DNA of 64,000 bases from Calditerrivibrio sp. (GTDB lineage Bacteria > Chrysiogenota > Deferribacteres > Deferribacterales > Calditerrivibrionaceae), in the NCBI GenBank assembly GCA_026415135.1, contig JAOAHS010000026.1, positions 1 through 64,000 of the forward strand. Direction: 5' to 3'. The number at the start of each line of letters is the position of its first letter. Position 1 is the stretch's first letter. The translations under genes and the position numbers were made by a program. Shown piece by piece: positions 7,274 to 15,207 of this stretch. Below the pieces are notes generated by a model. The model did no database searches. It was not told the origin of the DNA and saw nothing but the letters and a program-made list of their open reading frames with translations.

Positions 7274-9619
7274 ATGCCAATGATAATTTACAACAACATA
7301 CCATCTTTGACAGCTCAAAGATACGTTGGAGTATCCAATTCTAATTTAGCAAAATCTCTTGAAAAACTTTCCTCAGGTTTGAGGATCAACCATGCATCAG
7401 ATGATGCGTCAGGGCTTGCTATTTCTGAAAAATTAAGGGGCCAGATAAGCGGCCTTAAAAGAGCAGCTATGAACGCCCAAGATGGTATCTCCATGCTACA
7501 AACAGCTGAAGGAGCAATGGGCGAAGTACACAGCATACTCCAGAGAATGAGGGAACTTGCTGTTCAGGCTTCAAACGGTATTTATACTACAAACGACCGC
7601 AAGTATATTCAGGATGAAATGGATCAATTAAAGGCTGAGATCAATCGTATTTCTGCCTCCACTGAGTTTAACACCAAAAAATTGTTAAACGGTGATTCTA
7701 CTGCCCTCTGGTCAGCTGATAGCAACAAGATAAATACCATAATAAGGGGCAGAGTAGCTGAAGGTAACTACAATATAAACATCGATGCAAATCCAGGGCA
7801 AAACTTTATCTACAAAACAGATGTGATGACAATGAAGGATGGCGCCTATGCTGCTGAATTTGTGGAAGGTCAAAATGGTATTTCTGCAAGAAAGATTACT
7901 GATGTAAGTGGCTTGAGGAGTACAATTAATAATACCAGTGTTTATACAGTTGAAGTTTATACTAATAACATAAATAGTTCTTCAGCAACAAACTACTCTG
8001 GAGTTGTAGGTATTTATAATTCTCAAACATCATCTACTATTGCCAATAATGATGTTGTGTTAGTTTCAGGTTCAAGTGCAATTAACAAATCTGGATATTA
8101 CGAGATTGAAGCACTTGCAAATTTTAGTTCAAGTACTACAGCATACACAGTAGGATCTGCTGTTAAAGTAAGATTTTATAATGCTGAAAATGGATCGTTG
8201 TCAGATTGGGTTAATGTAAATGTTACTGTATCTTCAGGTGGATCAACTATGTTTACAAACAGCATTTCCATTGGAGGTAATACAGCAGTTCTGAATTTGG
8301 GTGCTGCTGGTGGTGCTCGTGTTAGAAGTGGAGACAAAATATTGTTTTGGGTATCTAATGTAGGAGCTTTAAACGTTTCTGCCAATGCAAGTACTACTGG
8401 TGCTGCGCAGATAAGAATAAAAGACTCCTATAATAAAAATAATATAAGGATAGAAAGAGATAAATTTGTATCTTCTACCGAGTATAAAACTACTACTTTT
8501 TATATAGCTGAGATAAATACCGCTACTGGTTCTGTGAATATGGGTTCATTTAAGCTTGAGATGGGTAAAGTTTTACCAGCTCAGACAGGAACATTGCGAT
8601 TTGAGGTAGCGGGACCTGGTGATAGGGCAGCAGAGTTTGCTAAGCTATCCGATATTGCAAGGTTTATCAATGCTGATGGTAGAAACATTTTTGATAACAC
8701 CCAGGCTTTAACAATTTTTGGAAATGGTAAGCAGACTACAATATACCTTGAGGGTAGTGACACGTTGAAGGATTTTGAGGAGAAGCTTACAAATGCTATA
8801 AAAGATGGTTTGGGTATGGGTAGCGATGTTTCAAGCGTAAATGATCATCTTGTGGATTATGTAAAGGTTGCTACATCCAATTCACCACAGGCTGTTGCAG
8901 GTACGTTTGTGATACAGTCTGCACTATTGGGTGAAGATAGTAGACTGTCCTTCATCGGTGATCAGGCGCTTATAGATGGATTGTCTCTTGCGACTATACA
9001 ACAAGGTAGAAACTCCGAGCTCACAGTGAAAGTTTCAAACGCCCACACTGGTGAAGTTATCGGTTCTGATGTGGTAAATGACTATACTTTGAAAAATATT
9101 ATCAAGGGTGTTGATGTTAAAATCGATAGTACCGTTGATATCTCTGCTACTTGGAATAACACAACTAAGAAATTGGATTTCAGCAGCAAGAGTGGAAGTG
9201 TTGATATCAAGCTTCACCTTGTGGACAATGCCACTGAGCTTCAGATAGGTGCAAACGAAGGTCAGACTATTGAAGCCAATATTGGTCAGATGGATACTAC
9301 ATCTCTTGGCCTTGATGATGCTTATGTGGTAAGTCAAGAGCTTGCTCAAAAATCTATCACGAAGATAGATAGGGCTATAGAACTTGTATCTGCATCAAGA
9401 GCGACAATAGGTGCTCAGGTGAACAGACTTGAGTATGCTATCAGCAACCTGAATGTTACAAGAGAGAACTTGGTAGCTGCTGAATCCAGGATACGTGACC
9501 TTGATGTAGCTGCCGAGATGGCTACATTTACTAGGTGGCAAATACTTAACCAGTCTGGTACTGCAATGCTGGCTCAGGCTAATCAACTTCCACAACTGGC
9601 GCTTCAGTTATTGAGATAA
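7274..9619 (+). CDS. fliC: flagellin, with large variable central domain
   Basis: The 781-residue protein has conserved coiled-coil ends. The first about 140 residues include LEKLSSGLRINHASDDASG and LQRMRELAVQASNG (the D0/D1 domains). The last about 90 residues include SRIRDLDVAAEMATFTRWQI and end LPQLALQLLR. The roughly 550-residue centre is rich in Ser, Thr, Asn and Ala and would form the surface D2/D3 domains. At 781 residues it is well above the usual 280-500. A GGAGGT site six bases upstream fixes the start. The adjacent amino-sugar operon makes glycosylation of the Ser/Thr-rich surface plausible. It is followed by a hairpin and flaG. Confidence 0.96.
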   Translation: MPMIIYNNIPSLTAQRYVGVSNSNLAKSLEKLSSGLRINHASDDASGLAISEKLRGQISGLKRAAMNAQDGISMLQTAEGAMGEVHSILQRMRELAVQASNGIYTTNDRKYIQDEMDQLKAEINRISASTEFNTKKLLNGDSTALWSADSNKINTIIRGRVAEGNYNINIDANPGQNFIYKTDVMTMKDGAYAAEFVEGQNGISARKITDVSGLRSTINNTSVYTVEVYTNNINSSSATNYSGVVGIYNSQTSSTIANNDVVLVSGSSAINKSGYYEIEALANFSSSTTAYTVGSAVKVRFYNAENGSLSDWVNVNVTVSSGGSTMFTNSISIGGNTAVLNLGAAGGARVRSGDKILFWVSNVGALNVSANASTTGAAQIRIKDSYNKNNIRIERDKFVSSTEYKTTTFYIAEINTATGSVNMGSFKLEMGKVLPAQTGTLRFEVAGPGDRAAEFAKLSDIARFINADGRNIFDNTQALTIFGNGKQTTIYLEGSDTLKDFEEKLTNAIKDGLGMGSDVSSVNDHLVDYVKVATSNSPQAVAGTFVIQSALLGEDSRLSFIGDQALIDGLSLATIQQGRNSELTVKVSNAHTGEVIGSDVVNDYTLKNIIKGVDVKIDSTVDISATWNNTTKKLDFSSKSGSVDIKLHLVDNATELQIGANEGQTIEANIGQMDTTSLGLDDAYVVSQELAQKSITKIDRAIELVSASRATIGAQVNRLEYAISNLNVTRENLVAAESRIRDLDVAAEMATFTRWQILNQSGTAMLAQANQLPQLALQLLR

Positions 9620-9634
9620 CATTTAGCTTAAAAT

Positions 9635-9659
9635 AGAGGGTGGGTTAACCCCACCTTCT
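9635..9659 (+). terminator. stable hairpin between flagellin and flaG
   Basis: AGAGGGTGGG (9635-9644) pairs with CCCACCTTCT (9650-9659) around a five-base loop, giving ten pairs including one G-T. No T run follows, so it is more likely a partial terminator or a 3'-end stabiliser letting flagellin mRNA outnumber flaG mRNA than a full stop. Confidence 0.6.
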
Positions 9660-9684
9660 ACTCTTAAAAGGCAGGTGATGGTAT

Positions 9685-10029
9685 ATGATAGATGCTCTCA
9701 AATCTGTTGCTGTGGATACCGTAAAAGATCCACAATTATCGTCGGTGCAATCAAAAAAGCAGGTTGAGTTGATAAAAAATGATGAGCTTAAAGCGAAGAA
9801 TGTTCATGAGAAAGATTTGGAGAGTGCTTTGAAAGATATAAACGAAGCTTTCAAGGGGATGAACATAGCAAGGCAGTTTGTCATAGACAAGGATGTTGGT
9901 GTAGTAGTGGTGAAGATACTGGATACTGAAAAACAGGAAGTAATAAGACAGATACCTTCGGAGGATGCCCTCAGGATAAGTAAAAATATAAAAGAGATGA
10001 TAGGCTTACTTTTTGATAAGAAATCATAA
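9685..10029 (+). CDS. flaG: FlaG family flagellar protein
   Basis: The 114-residue protein has a variable, charged N-terminus and a conserved C-terminal half containing FVIDKDVGVVVVKILD and EVIRQIPSEDALRI, the FlaG (PF03646) signature. FlaG proteins influence filament length and usually sit beside flagellin or fliD, as here. It follows flagellin by 65 bases with a hairpin between them, so it is probably the low-abundance second gene of the flagellin transcript. The stop lies inside a large inverted repeat. Confidence 0.92.
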   Translation: MIDALKSVAVDTVKDPQLSSVQSKKQVELIKNDELKAKNVHEKDLESALKDINEAFKGMNIARQFVIDKDVGVVVVKILDTEKQEVIRQIPSEDALRISKNIKEMIGLLFDKKS

Positions 10030-10040
10030 GGTAAGCCTAT
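10000..10040 (+). repeat. inverted repeat spanning the flaG stop codon
   Basis: ATAGGCTTAC (10000-10009) is perfectly repeated in inverse at 10031-10040 (GTAAGCCTAT), with a 21-base loop containing the flaG stop. It has no T run. A terminator follows 28 bases later. Confidence 0.6.
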
Positions 10041-10067
10041 GGATGCTAACAAGCCCAATAAATCATG

Positions 10068-10109
10068 ACTCCCCGAAATGACATTGGATGCATTTCGGGG
10101 AGTTTTTTT
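10068..10109 (+). terminator. intrinsic terminator after flaG
   Basis: A perfect 13-base inverted repeat, ACTCCCCGAAATG (10068-10080) with its complement at 10091-10103, is followed by seven or more T. It ends the flagellin-flaG transcript. The converging elbB gene stops at 10108, so the hairpin may also act on that strand, where a T run is lacking. Confidence 0.92.
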
Positions 10110-10779
10110 ATTTTAAAAGCTCAAAAAGCTTTTTAACCATATCTTCTATCCCTTCGGCAATCTCTGAGATACTTTTACCAAGCATATAGGCTGGGGTGGT
10201 AACAATTTTATTCTCTTTATCAACCACTGCTTCTTTTACAGGGCAGTTTATGTGCTTACCACCTAATTGCCCTATAGCTGAGGCTACCCCTTCATCGTTA
10301 CCTATGGTGAGTTTTGGGTCTATTTTTACATCGGTCAGTGCTTTGGCAAGCAGCACTGGAGCAATACAGACAGCTGCAACTGGCTTTTTGGCTTTTACAG
10401 CTTCTTGTACTACTCTTTTTACTTCTGGATTTATACTGCAATTGGATCCTTCAAAGGCAAAGGTGGTCAAGTTTTTAGCCGCTCCAAATCCACCCGGGAA
10501 AACCACAGCGTCCACGTCTGAAATATTAAGATTTTTAAGGTCGATAATTTTGCCCCTTGCAATTCTGGCGGACTCCACAAGAACATTTCTTTTTTCACCT
10601 TTTGCCTCTTCACCGGTGAGATGGTTAACTACATGGTATTGGGGTATGTCTGGCGCTGCCATGACAAGCTCTGCACCATATTTGTCTAAGAAGTACATGG
10701 TAAGTACAGCTTCGTGGATTTCGCTACCATCATAAACTCCGCATCCGCTCAAAACTACCGCAACTTTTGGTTTTGACAT
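10108..10779 (-). CDS. elbB: ElbB/ES1-type DJ-1/PfpI superfamily protein (glyoxalase-like)
   Basis: The 223-residue protein begins KVAVVLSGCGVYDGSEIHE and contains FPGGFGAAKNL and AAVCIAPVLLAKAL, with the nucleophile-elbow Cys at 138. This is the ElbB (isoprenoid biosynthesis protein with amidotransferase-like domain) group of the DJ-1 superfamily. E. coli ElbB has weak glyoxalase activity and an unclear cellular role. It follows the hemY gene on the same strand by 33 bases with an AGGAGGT ribosome site, so the two are likely co-transcribed. Confidence 0.92.
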   Translation of the reverse strand: MSKPKVAVVLSGCGVYDGSEIHEAVLTMYFLDKYGAELVMAAPDIPQYHVVNHLTGEEAKGEKRNVLVESARIARGKIIDLKNLNISDVDAVVFPGGFGAAKNLTTFAFEGSNCSINPEVKRVVQEAVKAKKPVAAVCIAPVLLAKALTDVKIDPKLTIGNDEGVASAIGQLGGKHINCPVKEAVVDKENKIVTTPAYMLGKSISEIAEGIEDMVKKLFELLK

Positions 10780-10812
10780 AATCTACCTCCTATTTTTTAT
10801 ATTGAAAGATCA

Positions 10813-12183
10813 TTATGTAGACTCAAGAAGTTTTTTTAATCTTTCCACGTTCATAAAACTTGTCCTGGTGCAGTCATTTAGCCCTACACCGTATAAAATA
10901 TTTCCTCCGATGAAGATATTGGGATTTTTGTTACAAAACTCTTCCACAGCTTCTACAACTTTGTGATGACCCAGATAATATTGGGGTATTGCTTTATGCC
11001 ATCTAAACGTTTTTATCCTGTATGGGGTATTTTTGATCTGGAGTGTTTCTTTTATATCGTCGTATGCCATACGGATTAAATCGTCGTCTTGTTTTTCTAT
11101 AATCCAACGATTTTTGTCTCCCCCCATGATAACACGAATAATTTTGTAACCATTTCTTGTTCTATCAGGAAATATCGATGAGTCGTAGAGTACTCCCAAG
11201 ATCCTCTTTTTTTCTGAGTGGGGGATGAGGTAACCAAAACCATCCAATTGGTCCTTTAAATCCTCTGATTTAAATACAAAGCCGATGACAAAGGCAGGGG
11301 CATAGGTTATCTTTTCAAGGGATATGGCAATATTTTCATCAAGACCCTTTATCAGTTTTGAAGTGGTGTAAGATGGGGTGTTTATGAAGACCTTGTCAGC
11401 GATGAGATCCCCAGAGGTAGTAGAGATAATGTATCTTTTACCTTCTTTCGTAATTGAGCAGGCTTCGCAGTTTGCCAATTTATTTATATCCATCATTTGA
11501 TCAAGGAGGTCTATTATCATCTGTTCTAACCCGTTTTTGTAAGATGTTAAAATCCCTCCAGGGCCAGCTGGACCACTTTTTTTCCCTTTTTTCTTAAACA
11601 TACCTTTAAAAAGTCCTCCATAGTTAATCTCTAAATCCCTTATCACAGGGAAACAGGACCTAAGACTCATCTTTTCAGGATCACCAGCGAAGATACCAGA
11701 TACCATAGGACCTATGAGATATTCAAGGGCTTCTTTTCCAAGTCTTCTTCTAGCAAAATCTGCGACGGTTTCATCTTCCAATTCTTTTTTTGATATGAAA
11801 AACTCTGAGATGATTCTCATTTTCGCTCCAAATGATAAAAGACCAGAGCTGAAGAACATCGGTGGATTTTCTGGTAATCGGTGTAATGTTCCATTTCGCA
11901 TAATATATCTTTTCCTTGCCAAATCGTTGCTTCTGATTATGTTTGGATTCAGACCTGCAAGGTTTAGTAGCTCTAAGGTATGGGGTTTGCTATCTAAAAA
12001 TCCGTTTGGTCCTGCTTCTATGATAAATCCATCCTCTCTTGAGGTTTCTATTGATCCGCCCCATCTTAGATTTTTTTCTAACAGAGTAATGTTTAGGTCC
12101 AACCCTTGTGTATCTTTTAACTTTTTTAATAAAAATGCAGTGGAAATACCTGAAATACCTCCACCTATTACCGCTATATCCAT
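10813..12183 (-). CDS. hemY: HemY-type protoporphyrinogen/coproporphyrinogen oxidase
   Basis: The 456-residue flavoprotein begins MDIAVIGGGISGIS (FAD-binding GxGxxG), followed by LEKNLRWGGSIETSRE and EAGPNGFLD. The C-terminal GGNILYGVGLNDC segment closes the FAD site. This is the oxygen- or quinone-linked oxidase of late haem synthesis (HemY, often annotated hemG). Sequence alone does not decide between protoporphyrinogen IX and coproporphyrinogen III as substrate. It is transcribed away from the Cys-rich gene and ispF through closely overlapping promoters. Confidence 0.9.
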   Translation of the reverse strand: MDIAVIGGGISGISTAFLLKKLKDTQGLDLNITLLEKNLRWGGSIETSREDGFIIEAGPNGFLDSKPHTLELLNLAGLNPNIIRSNDLARKRYIMRNGTLHRLPENPPMFFSSGLLSFGAKMRIISEFFISKKELEDETVADFARRRLGKEALEYLIGPMVSGIFAGDPEKMSLRSCFPVIRDLEINYGGLFKGMFKKKGKKSGPAGPGGILTSYKNGLEQMIIDLLDQMMDINKLANCEACSITKEGKRYIISTTSGDLIADKVFINTPSYTTSKLIKGLDENIAISLEKITYAPAFVIGFVFKSEDLKDQLDGFGYLIPHSEKKRILGVLYDSSIFPDRTRNGYKIIRVIMGGDKNRWIIEKQDDDLIRMAYDDIKETLQIKNTPYRIKTFRWHKAIPQYYLGHHKVVEAVEEFCNKNPNIFIGGNILYGVGLNDCTRTSFMNVERLKKLLEST

Positions 12184-12199
12184 ACGTGACCTCTTTTCA

Positions 12200-12228
12200 T
12201 TGACATTTTTCTATATCAATTATATCAT
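12200..12228 (+). promoter_or_regulatory. sigma-70 promoter for the small Cys-rich gene and ispF
   Basis: TTGACA (12200-12205) is followed after 17 bases by TATCAT (12223-12228). It lies 20 bases ahead of the ATG at 12249, with a strong AGGAGG ribosome site between. Confidence 0.7.
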
Positions 12229-12247
12229 AAATAAACAGAGGAGGCAA
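12219..12247 (-). promoter_or_regulatory. sigma-70 promoter for hemY, overlapping the divergent promoter
   Basis: On the minus strand TTGCCT (12247-12242) is followed after 17 bases by TATAAT (12224-12219). Its -10 box shares bases 12223-12224 with the -10 box of the opposing promoter. Confidence 0.6.
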
Positions 12248-12248
12248 C

Positions 12249-12425
12249 ATGAATAGAAATATAAAGCCATCTTGTTCCATTTGTGCCTGGAGAGGAACGT
12301 GTAATAAGAAGTTTTCCATAAAAGATCCTTCAAAATGTCTGGATTTTTCCTTTGATGTCACTTTGGATATTCCTTGTAATGATGAAAAAGATCCTGATCT
12401 AAAGAGTAAAAAAGATGAAAATTAA
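12249..12425 (+). CDS. small Cys-rich protein, 58 residues
   Basis: An ATG at 12249 preceded by AGGAGG opens a 58-codon frame ending TAA at 12425. The protein has four cysteines near the front (CSICAW, then C18 and C30) and a fifth at about residue 43. The segment CSICAWRGTCNKKF resembles small conserved proteins seen in Geobacter-type genomes, possibly metal-binding. A promoter and a strong ribosome site support expression. It overlaps the ispF start by 11 bases, so the two are probably translationally coupled. Function unknown. Confidence 0.75.
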   Translation: MNRNIKPSCSICAWRGTCNKKFSIKDPSKCLDFSFDVTLDIPCNDEKDPDLKSKKDEN

Positions 12426-12894
12426 GACAGGCGTAGGTTTTGATGCCCATAGATTTGTAGAGGACAGAAAGCTGATCTTAGGGGGTGTTGAAATACCTTA
12501 TAAGTATGGGCTTTTGGGGCACAGCGATGCTGATGTAGTAATTCATGCCATAGTGGATGCTATCGTGGGGCCGGCTCTCGGCAAGGATATAGGTAACCTT
12601 TTCCCTGACAGCGATGATAGGTACAAGGGTATAGACTCGAAAATCCTACTTAGAGAATCGAGAAAGATGGTCTTAGATATGGGATATAAAATATCAAATA
12701 TCGATGTTACAGTCATTGCCGAGAAACCTAAACTCAAAGATTATATACCCCTTATGAGATCTGTTCTGTCTGAGGTCTTAGTGTTGGATCTGGATGATAT
12801 AACAATAAAAGCCACAACCACAGAAAAAATGGGTTTTACTGGTAGAGAAGAGGGTATAGCTGCACTGGCTGTGGCTACTATTGTGAAGTTTTAA
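12415..12894 (+). CDS. ispF: 2-C-methyl-D-erythritol 2,4-cyclodiphosphate synthase
   Basis: The 159-residue protein matches IspF in length. GFDAHRF supplies zinc ligands D10 and H12, and GHSDADVVIHA supplies H44, equivalent to D8/H10/H42 of E. coli. The C-terminal TTTEKMGFTGREEGIAALAV is the conserved CDP-binding end. It cyclises CDP-ME 2-phosphate in the MEP isoprenoid pathway. IspD is not next to it. Its last four bases overlap the end of the converging gene. Confidence 0.96.
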   Translation: MKIKTGVGFDAHRFVEDRKLILGGVEIPYKYGLLGHSDADVVIHAIVDAIVGPALGKDIGNLFPDSDDRYKGIDSKILLRESRKMVLDMGYKISNIDVTVIAEKPKLKDYIPLMRSVLSEVLVLDLDDITIKATTTEKMGFTGREEGIAALAVATIVKF

Positions 12895-13193
12895 GCTACT
12901 TTTGATTTGGGGCTTAACACTCGGGCGATGCTCTCCTTATAACTATTTATATTCCCGAGATAAGTGACATTGTCTGTCTCAGCTAAATAGTATAACTCTT
13001 CAGGGGTGATCCATGCCCTTTCAAACCTATTATCAACGGTTATTACTCTTTCGTTCCATGGTTCGAAAGAGCCAATGCTGATGAGATAAAAGTGTTCTTT
13101 TGTAATAATGGATCTGGCTAAAACTAATATTTTAGCAGTTGTGTACATTTTTGATTCAACCTCAAAAAGGTCTCCAGCGTAAAATCTGTCCAT
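12891..13193 (-). CDS. hypothetical protein, 100 residues
   Basis: The protein begins MDRFYAGDLFEVESKMYTTA and contains WNERVITVDNRF and WITPEELYYLAE. It has no signal peptide, membrane segment or motif I recognise and looks like a small alpha/beta cytoplasmic domain. A GGAGGTG ribosome site just upstream of the ATG supports it as a real gene. It converges on ispF with a four-base overlap. A possible TTGACT-16-TATTTT promoter lies in the 94-base gap upstream. Confidence 0.7.
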   Translation of the reverse strand: MDRFYAGDLFEVESKMYTTAKILVLARSIITKEHFYLISIGSFEPWNERVITVDNRFERAWITPEELYYLAETDNVTYLGNINSYKESIARVLSPKSKVA

Positions 13194-13287
13194 ATTGCAC
13201 CTCCGAAGAGTAAAATATAATCAATAGTTAAAAAGTCAATATATGATTAAACAATGTTTTTAAAATAAACCTGTTTTATTTTTGACT

Positions 13288-13923
13288 TTAGTAAACTAAA
13301 AAATTGTATATATCGTATGGGGTTTTAGCAACAAAATGGACTTTATTATAGTCGGATATTTTTCCAAAGCCCCAGCCTGCAAAAATCATTTCTATTTCTG
13401 CATTCAATGCTGCGAAGACATCTGTATGATTGTCACCTACCATTACTGTTCTATTTAATGGGTTGTGGTTATTCATTATATGATGGATCATATCAGGCTC
13501 TGGTTTAGGCCTGTTTACCCTGCATGAGCCAACTATATCCACAAAATATCTGTCAATACCCAAATGGGAAAGCATTTTTTCAGCAAATTTTGTGTAGGCG
13601 TTTGTAGCTACAGCCATTTTAAAACCTTTGGCTTTTAATTTGGCTAAAAGGTCTGGAATACCATCGTAAAGGTAGGTATTCTTGATACATTGCTCATAGT
13701 AGTGGGTTTCGAAAATATCTCTATGTTCTTTAGTGTATTCTTCGATACCATAAAGACCAAAGGCTAGTTTGCTTCTGTCCCCGTTTATCACGTCCACTAC
13801 CGATGTTTTGGAAAGAGGGGGCAACCCAAAATGGGATCTAACGTGGTTAACTGATATGGTTATATCTTCGCTGCTGTCTATTAGGGTACCGTCCATATCA
13901 AATATGATCAGATTATCCTTCAT
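13288..13923 (-). CDS. HAD-superfamily hydrolase, phosphoglycolate phosphatase-like
   Basis: The 211-residue protein has HAD motif I as FDMDGTLIDSS (D9 nucleophile, D11 acid/base), motif II in MAVATNAYTK, motif III with K in NRPKPEPDM, and motif IV as MVGDNHTDVFAA. This layout with an alpha-helical cap is that of Gph/PGP-like phosphatases, whose substrates include phosphoglycolate and other small phosphates. It overlaps the ybaK start by four bases. The gap below it (to 13194) holds only AT-rich inverted repeats. Confidence 0.88.
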   Translation of the reverse strand: MKDNLIIFDMDGTLIDSSEDITISVNHVRSHFGLPPLSKTSVVDVINGDRSKLAFGLYGIEEYTKEHRDIFETHYYEQCIKNTYLYDGIPDLLAKLKAKGFKMAVATNAYTKFAEKMLSHLGIDRYFVDIVGSCRVNRPKPEPDMIHHIMNNHNPLNRTVMVGDNHTDVFAALNAEIEMIFAGWGFGKISDYNKVHFVAKTPYDIYNFLVY

Positions 13924-14408
13924 CTGTATCCAACCTCTACCAATGTTGGGTTTAATAGTTTTATTAGATGTTTTGGGTCCAAAGAAACTAAAAACCCCCT
14001 TTTGCCACCATTTATATAAATTTTATCTAATTCTAAAATAGTCTTTTCCATGTAAATAGGCAACTGTTTTTTTGTACCAAAAGGGGATGTACCTCCCACA
14101 ATGTAACCTGTATGTTTTGTGACGGTTTCTGGAGAGCATGGGGTAATGGTTTTTACCCCAAGAAACCTTGCTAAATTTTTAGTGGATATCTCAAGATCAC
14201 CATGCATAAGAACGATAAGGGGCTTTTTATTTTCATCTTCTAAGACAATCGTTTTTATAACCATGTGTTCATCTACGCCAAGTTTTTGCGCTGAGACCCT
14301 CGTACCACCTTTTTCTTCGTATTCGTATAAGTAGGGCTCGTAAGGTATTTTTTGACTGTTTAAAAACCTTGTAGCTGGTGTGACTGGATACTTCTCTGCC
14401 ATCTTCAC
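13920..14408 (-). CDS. ybaK: YbaK/EbsC-type aminoacyl-tRNA deacylase
   Basis: The 162-residue protein matches the Cys-tRNA(Pro) deacylase YbaK family. TPATRFLNSQKIPYE at the N-terminus, SAQKLGVDEHMVIKTIV in the middle with the conserved Lys, and GYIVGGTSPFGTKK near the C-terminus are the family's landmarks. It hydrolyses mischarged Cys-tRNA(Pro). It overlaps trmI by four bases, forming a tRNA-related pair. Confidence 0.93.
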   Translation of the reverse strand: MKMAEKYPVTPATRFLNSQKIPYEPYLYEYEEKGGTRVSAQKLGVDEHMVIKTIVLEDENKKPLIVLMHGDLEISTKNLARFLGVKTITPCSPETVTKHTGYIVGGTSPFGTKKQLPIYMEKTILELDKIYINGGKRGFLVSLDPKHLIKLLNPTLVEVGYR

Positions 14409-15175
14409 GTCACCTTCATCTTTCTTGCTTTACAGATAAATGCGCTATGGTTGTATATCCACATCTCAGGTCTTACTGAAAGACCATCCACTTTCCACGG
14501 TCGCTTGATCAATTCGAATGACTCTATATCTGTGAAGAAAGCTAACTCTTTTAGTGTGTCAACATAAGTTTTAAGCTGTAAAACGGTGGGTATATAAGCT
14601 ACCACTATGCCACCAGCTCTAAGACCTGTCTCAAGGTATTTTAAAACATGCCAGGGTTCTGGTAGATCAAGAAAGACCCTATCATATTCCCCTTGAAATC
14701 CTTGATAGATGTTGCCTATTATTATTTCATGGTTTGGTTGTTCCCCTAAGAAGTCTTTTATAAATCTTTTTGATTGCTCTGCAAAGTCTTCTCTTATTTC
14801 GTAAGTAATTAGTTTGCCTTGACCAGCTAACGCTCTAAGAAGTGCTATGGATAAAGCTCCTTGACCGATACCTGATTCCAAAATCTCAAGACCCGGATAG
14901 ACATCCCCTTCCATGAGCATTGCTGCGGTATCTTTTGGATATATGATCTGGGCATTTCTTTTCAGGTGCATAACGTAGTCTATGTAAGTGGGCTTTAGTA
15001 CAGTGTATTTTATATTTTTGCTACTTAACACGATACCGCCATCACCAGTTTCAATTATTTTGTCATGTTCTATAAAGCCGTAGTTTGTGGAAAATTTTGC
15101 CCCTTCTTTTAGGGTAATGGTGTGTTTATTTTTTTTATGGTCTGTCAATATTACTTTGTCTCCATATTTTAGCAT
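14405..15175 (-). CDS. trmI: tRNA (adenine-N1)-methyltransferase TrmI
   Basis: The protein has 256 residues from the chosen start. The N-terminal beta domain begins MLKYGDKVIL. The SAM-binding domain has ESGIGQGALSIALLRAL followed by ITYEIREDFAE, and FLDLPEPW is the catalytic DxPxP-like motif. TrmI methylates A58 of tRNA and aids thermal stability. A longer frame reaches 15211, but a GGGAGA ribosome site lies just upstream of the ATG at 15175, and the extra 12 residues are not typical of the family. It follows priA by 32 bases. Confidence 0.93.
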   Translation of the reverse strand: MLKYGDKVILTDHKKNKHTITLKEGAKFSTNYGFIEHDKIIETGDGGIVLSSKNIKYTVLKPTYIDYVMHLKRNAQIIYPKDTAAMLMEGDVYPGLEILESGIGQGALSIALLRALAGQGKLITYEIREDFAEQSKRFIKDFLGEQPNHEIIIGNIYQGFQGEYDRVFLDLPEPWHVLKYLETGLRAGGIVVAYIPTVLQLKTYVDTLKELAFFTDIESFELIKRPWKVDGLSVRPEMWIYNHSAFICKARKMKVT

Positions 15176-15207
15176 TGTATCTCCCGTGAATATAATTCTA
15201 TATATTC

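Noticed and set aside
10196-10735. A 179-codon open frame on the plus strand
   Set aside because: It lies wholly inside elbB on the other strand, has no ribosome site, and its composition is the antisense image of a real gene.
11714-12256. A 180-codon open frame on the plus strand
   Set aside because: It is antisense to hemY and runs through its promoter. There is no independent support.
13258-13303. AT-only inverted repeats at the end of the HAD phosphatase gene as a terminator
   Set aside because: The stems are nearly all A-T, so stability is low, and such repeats arise easily in AT-rich gaps.
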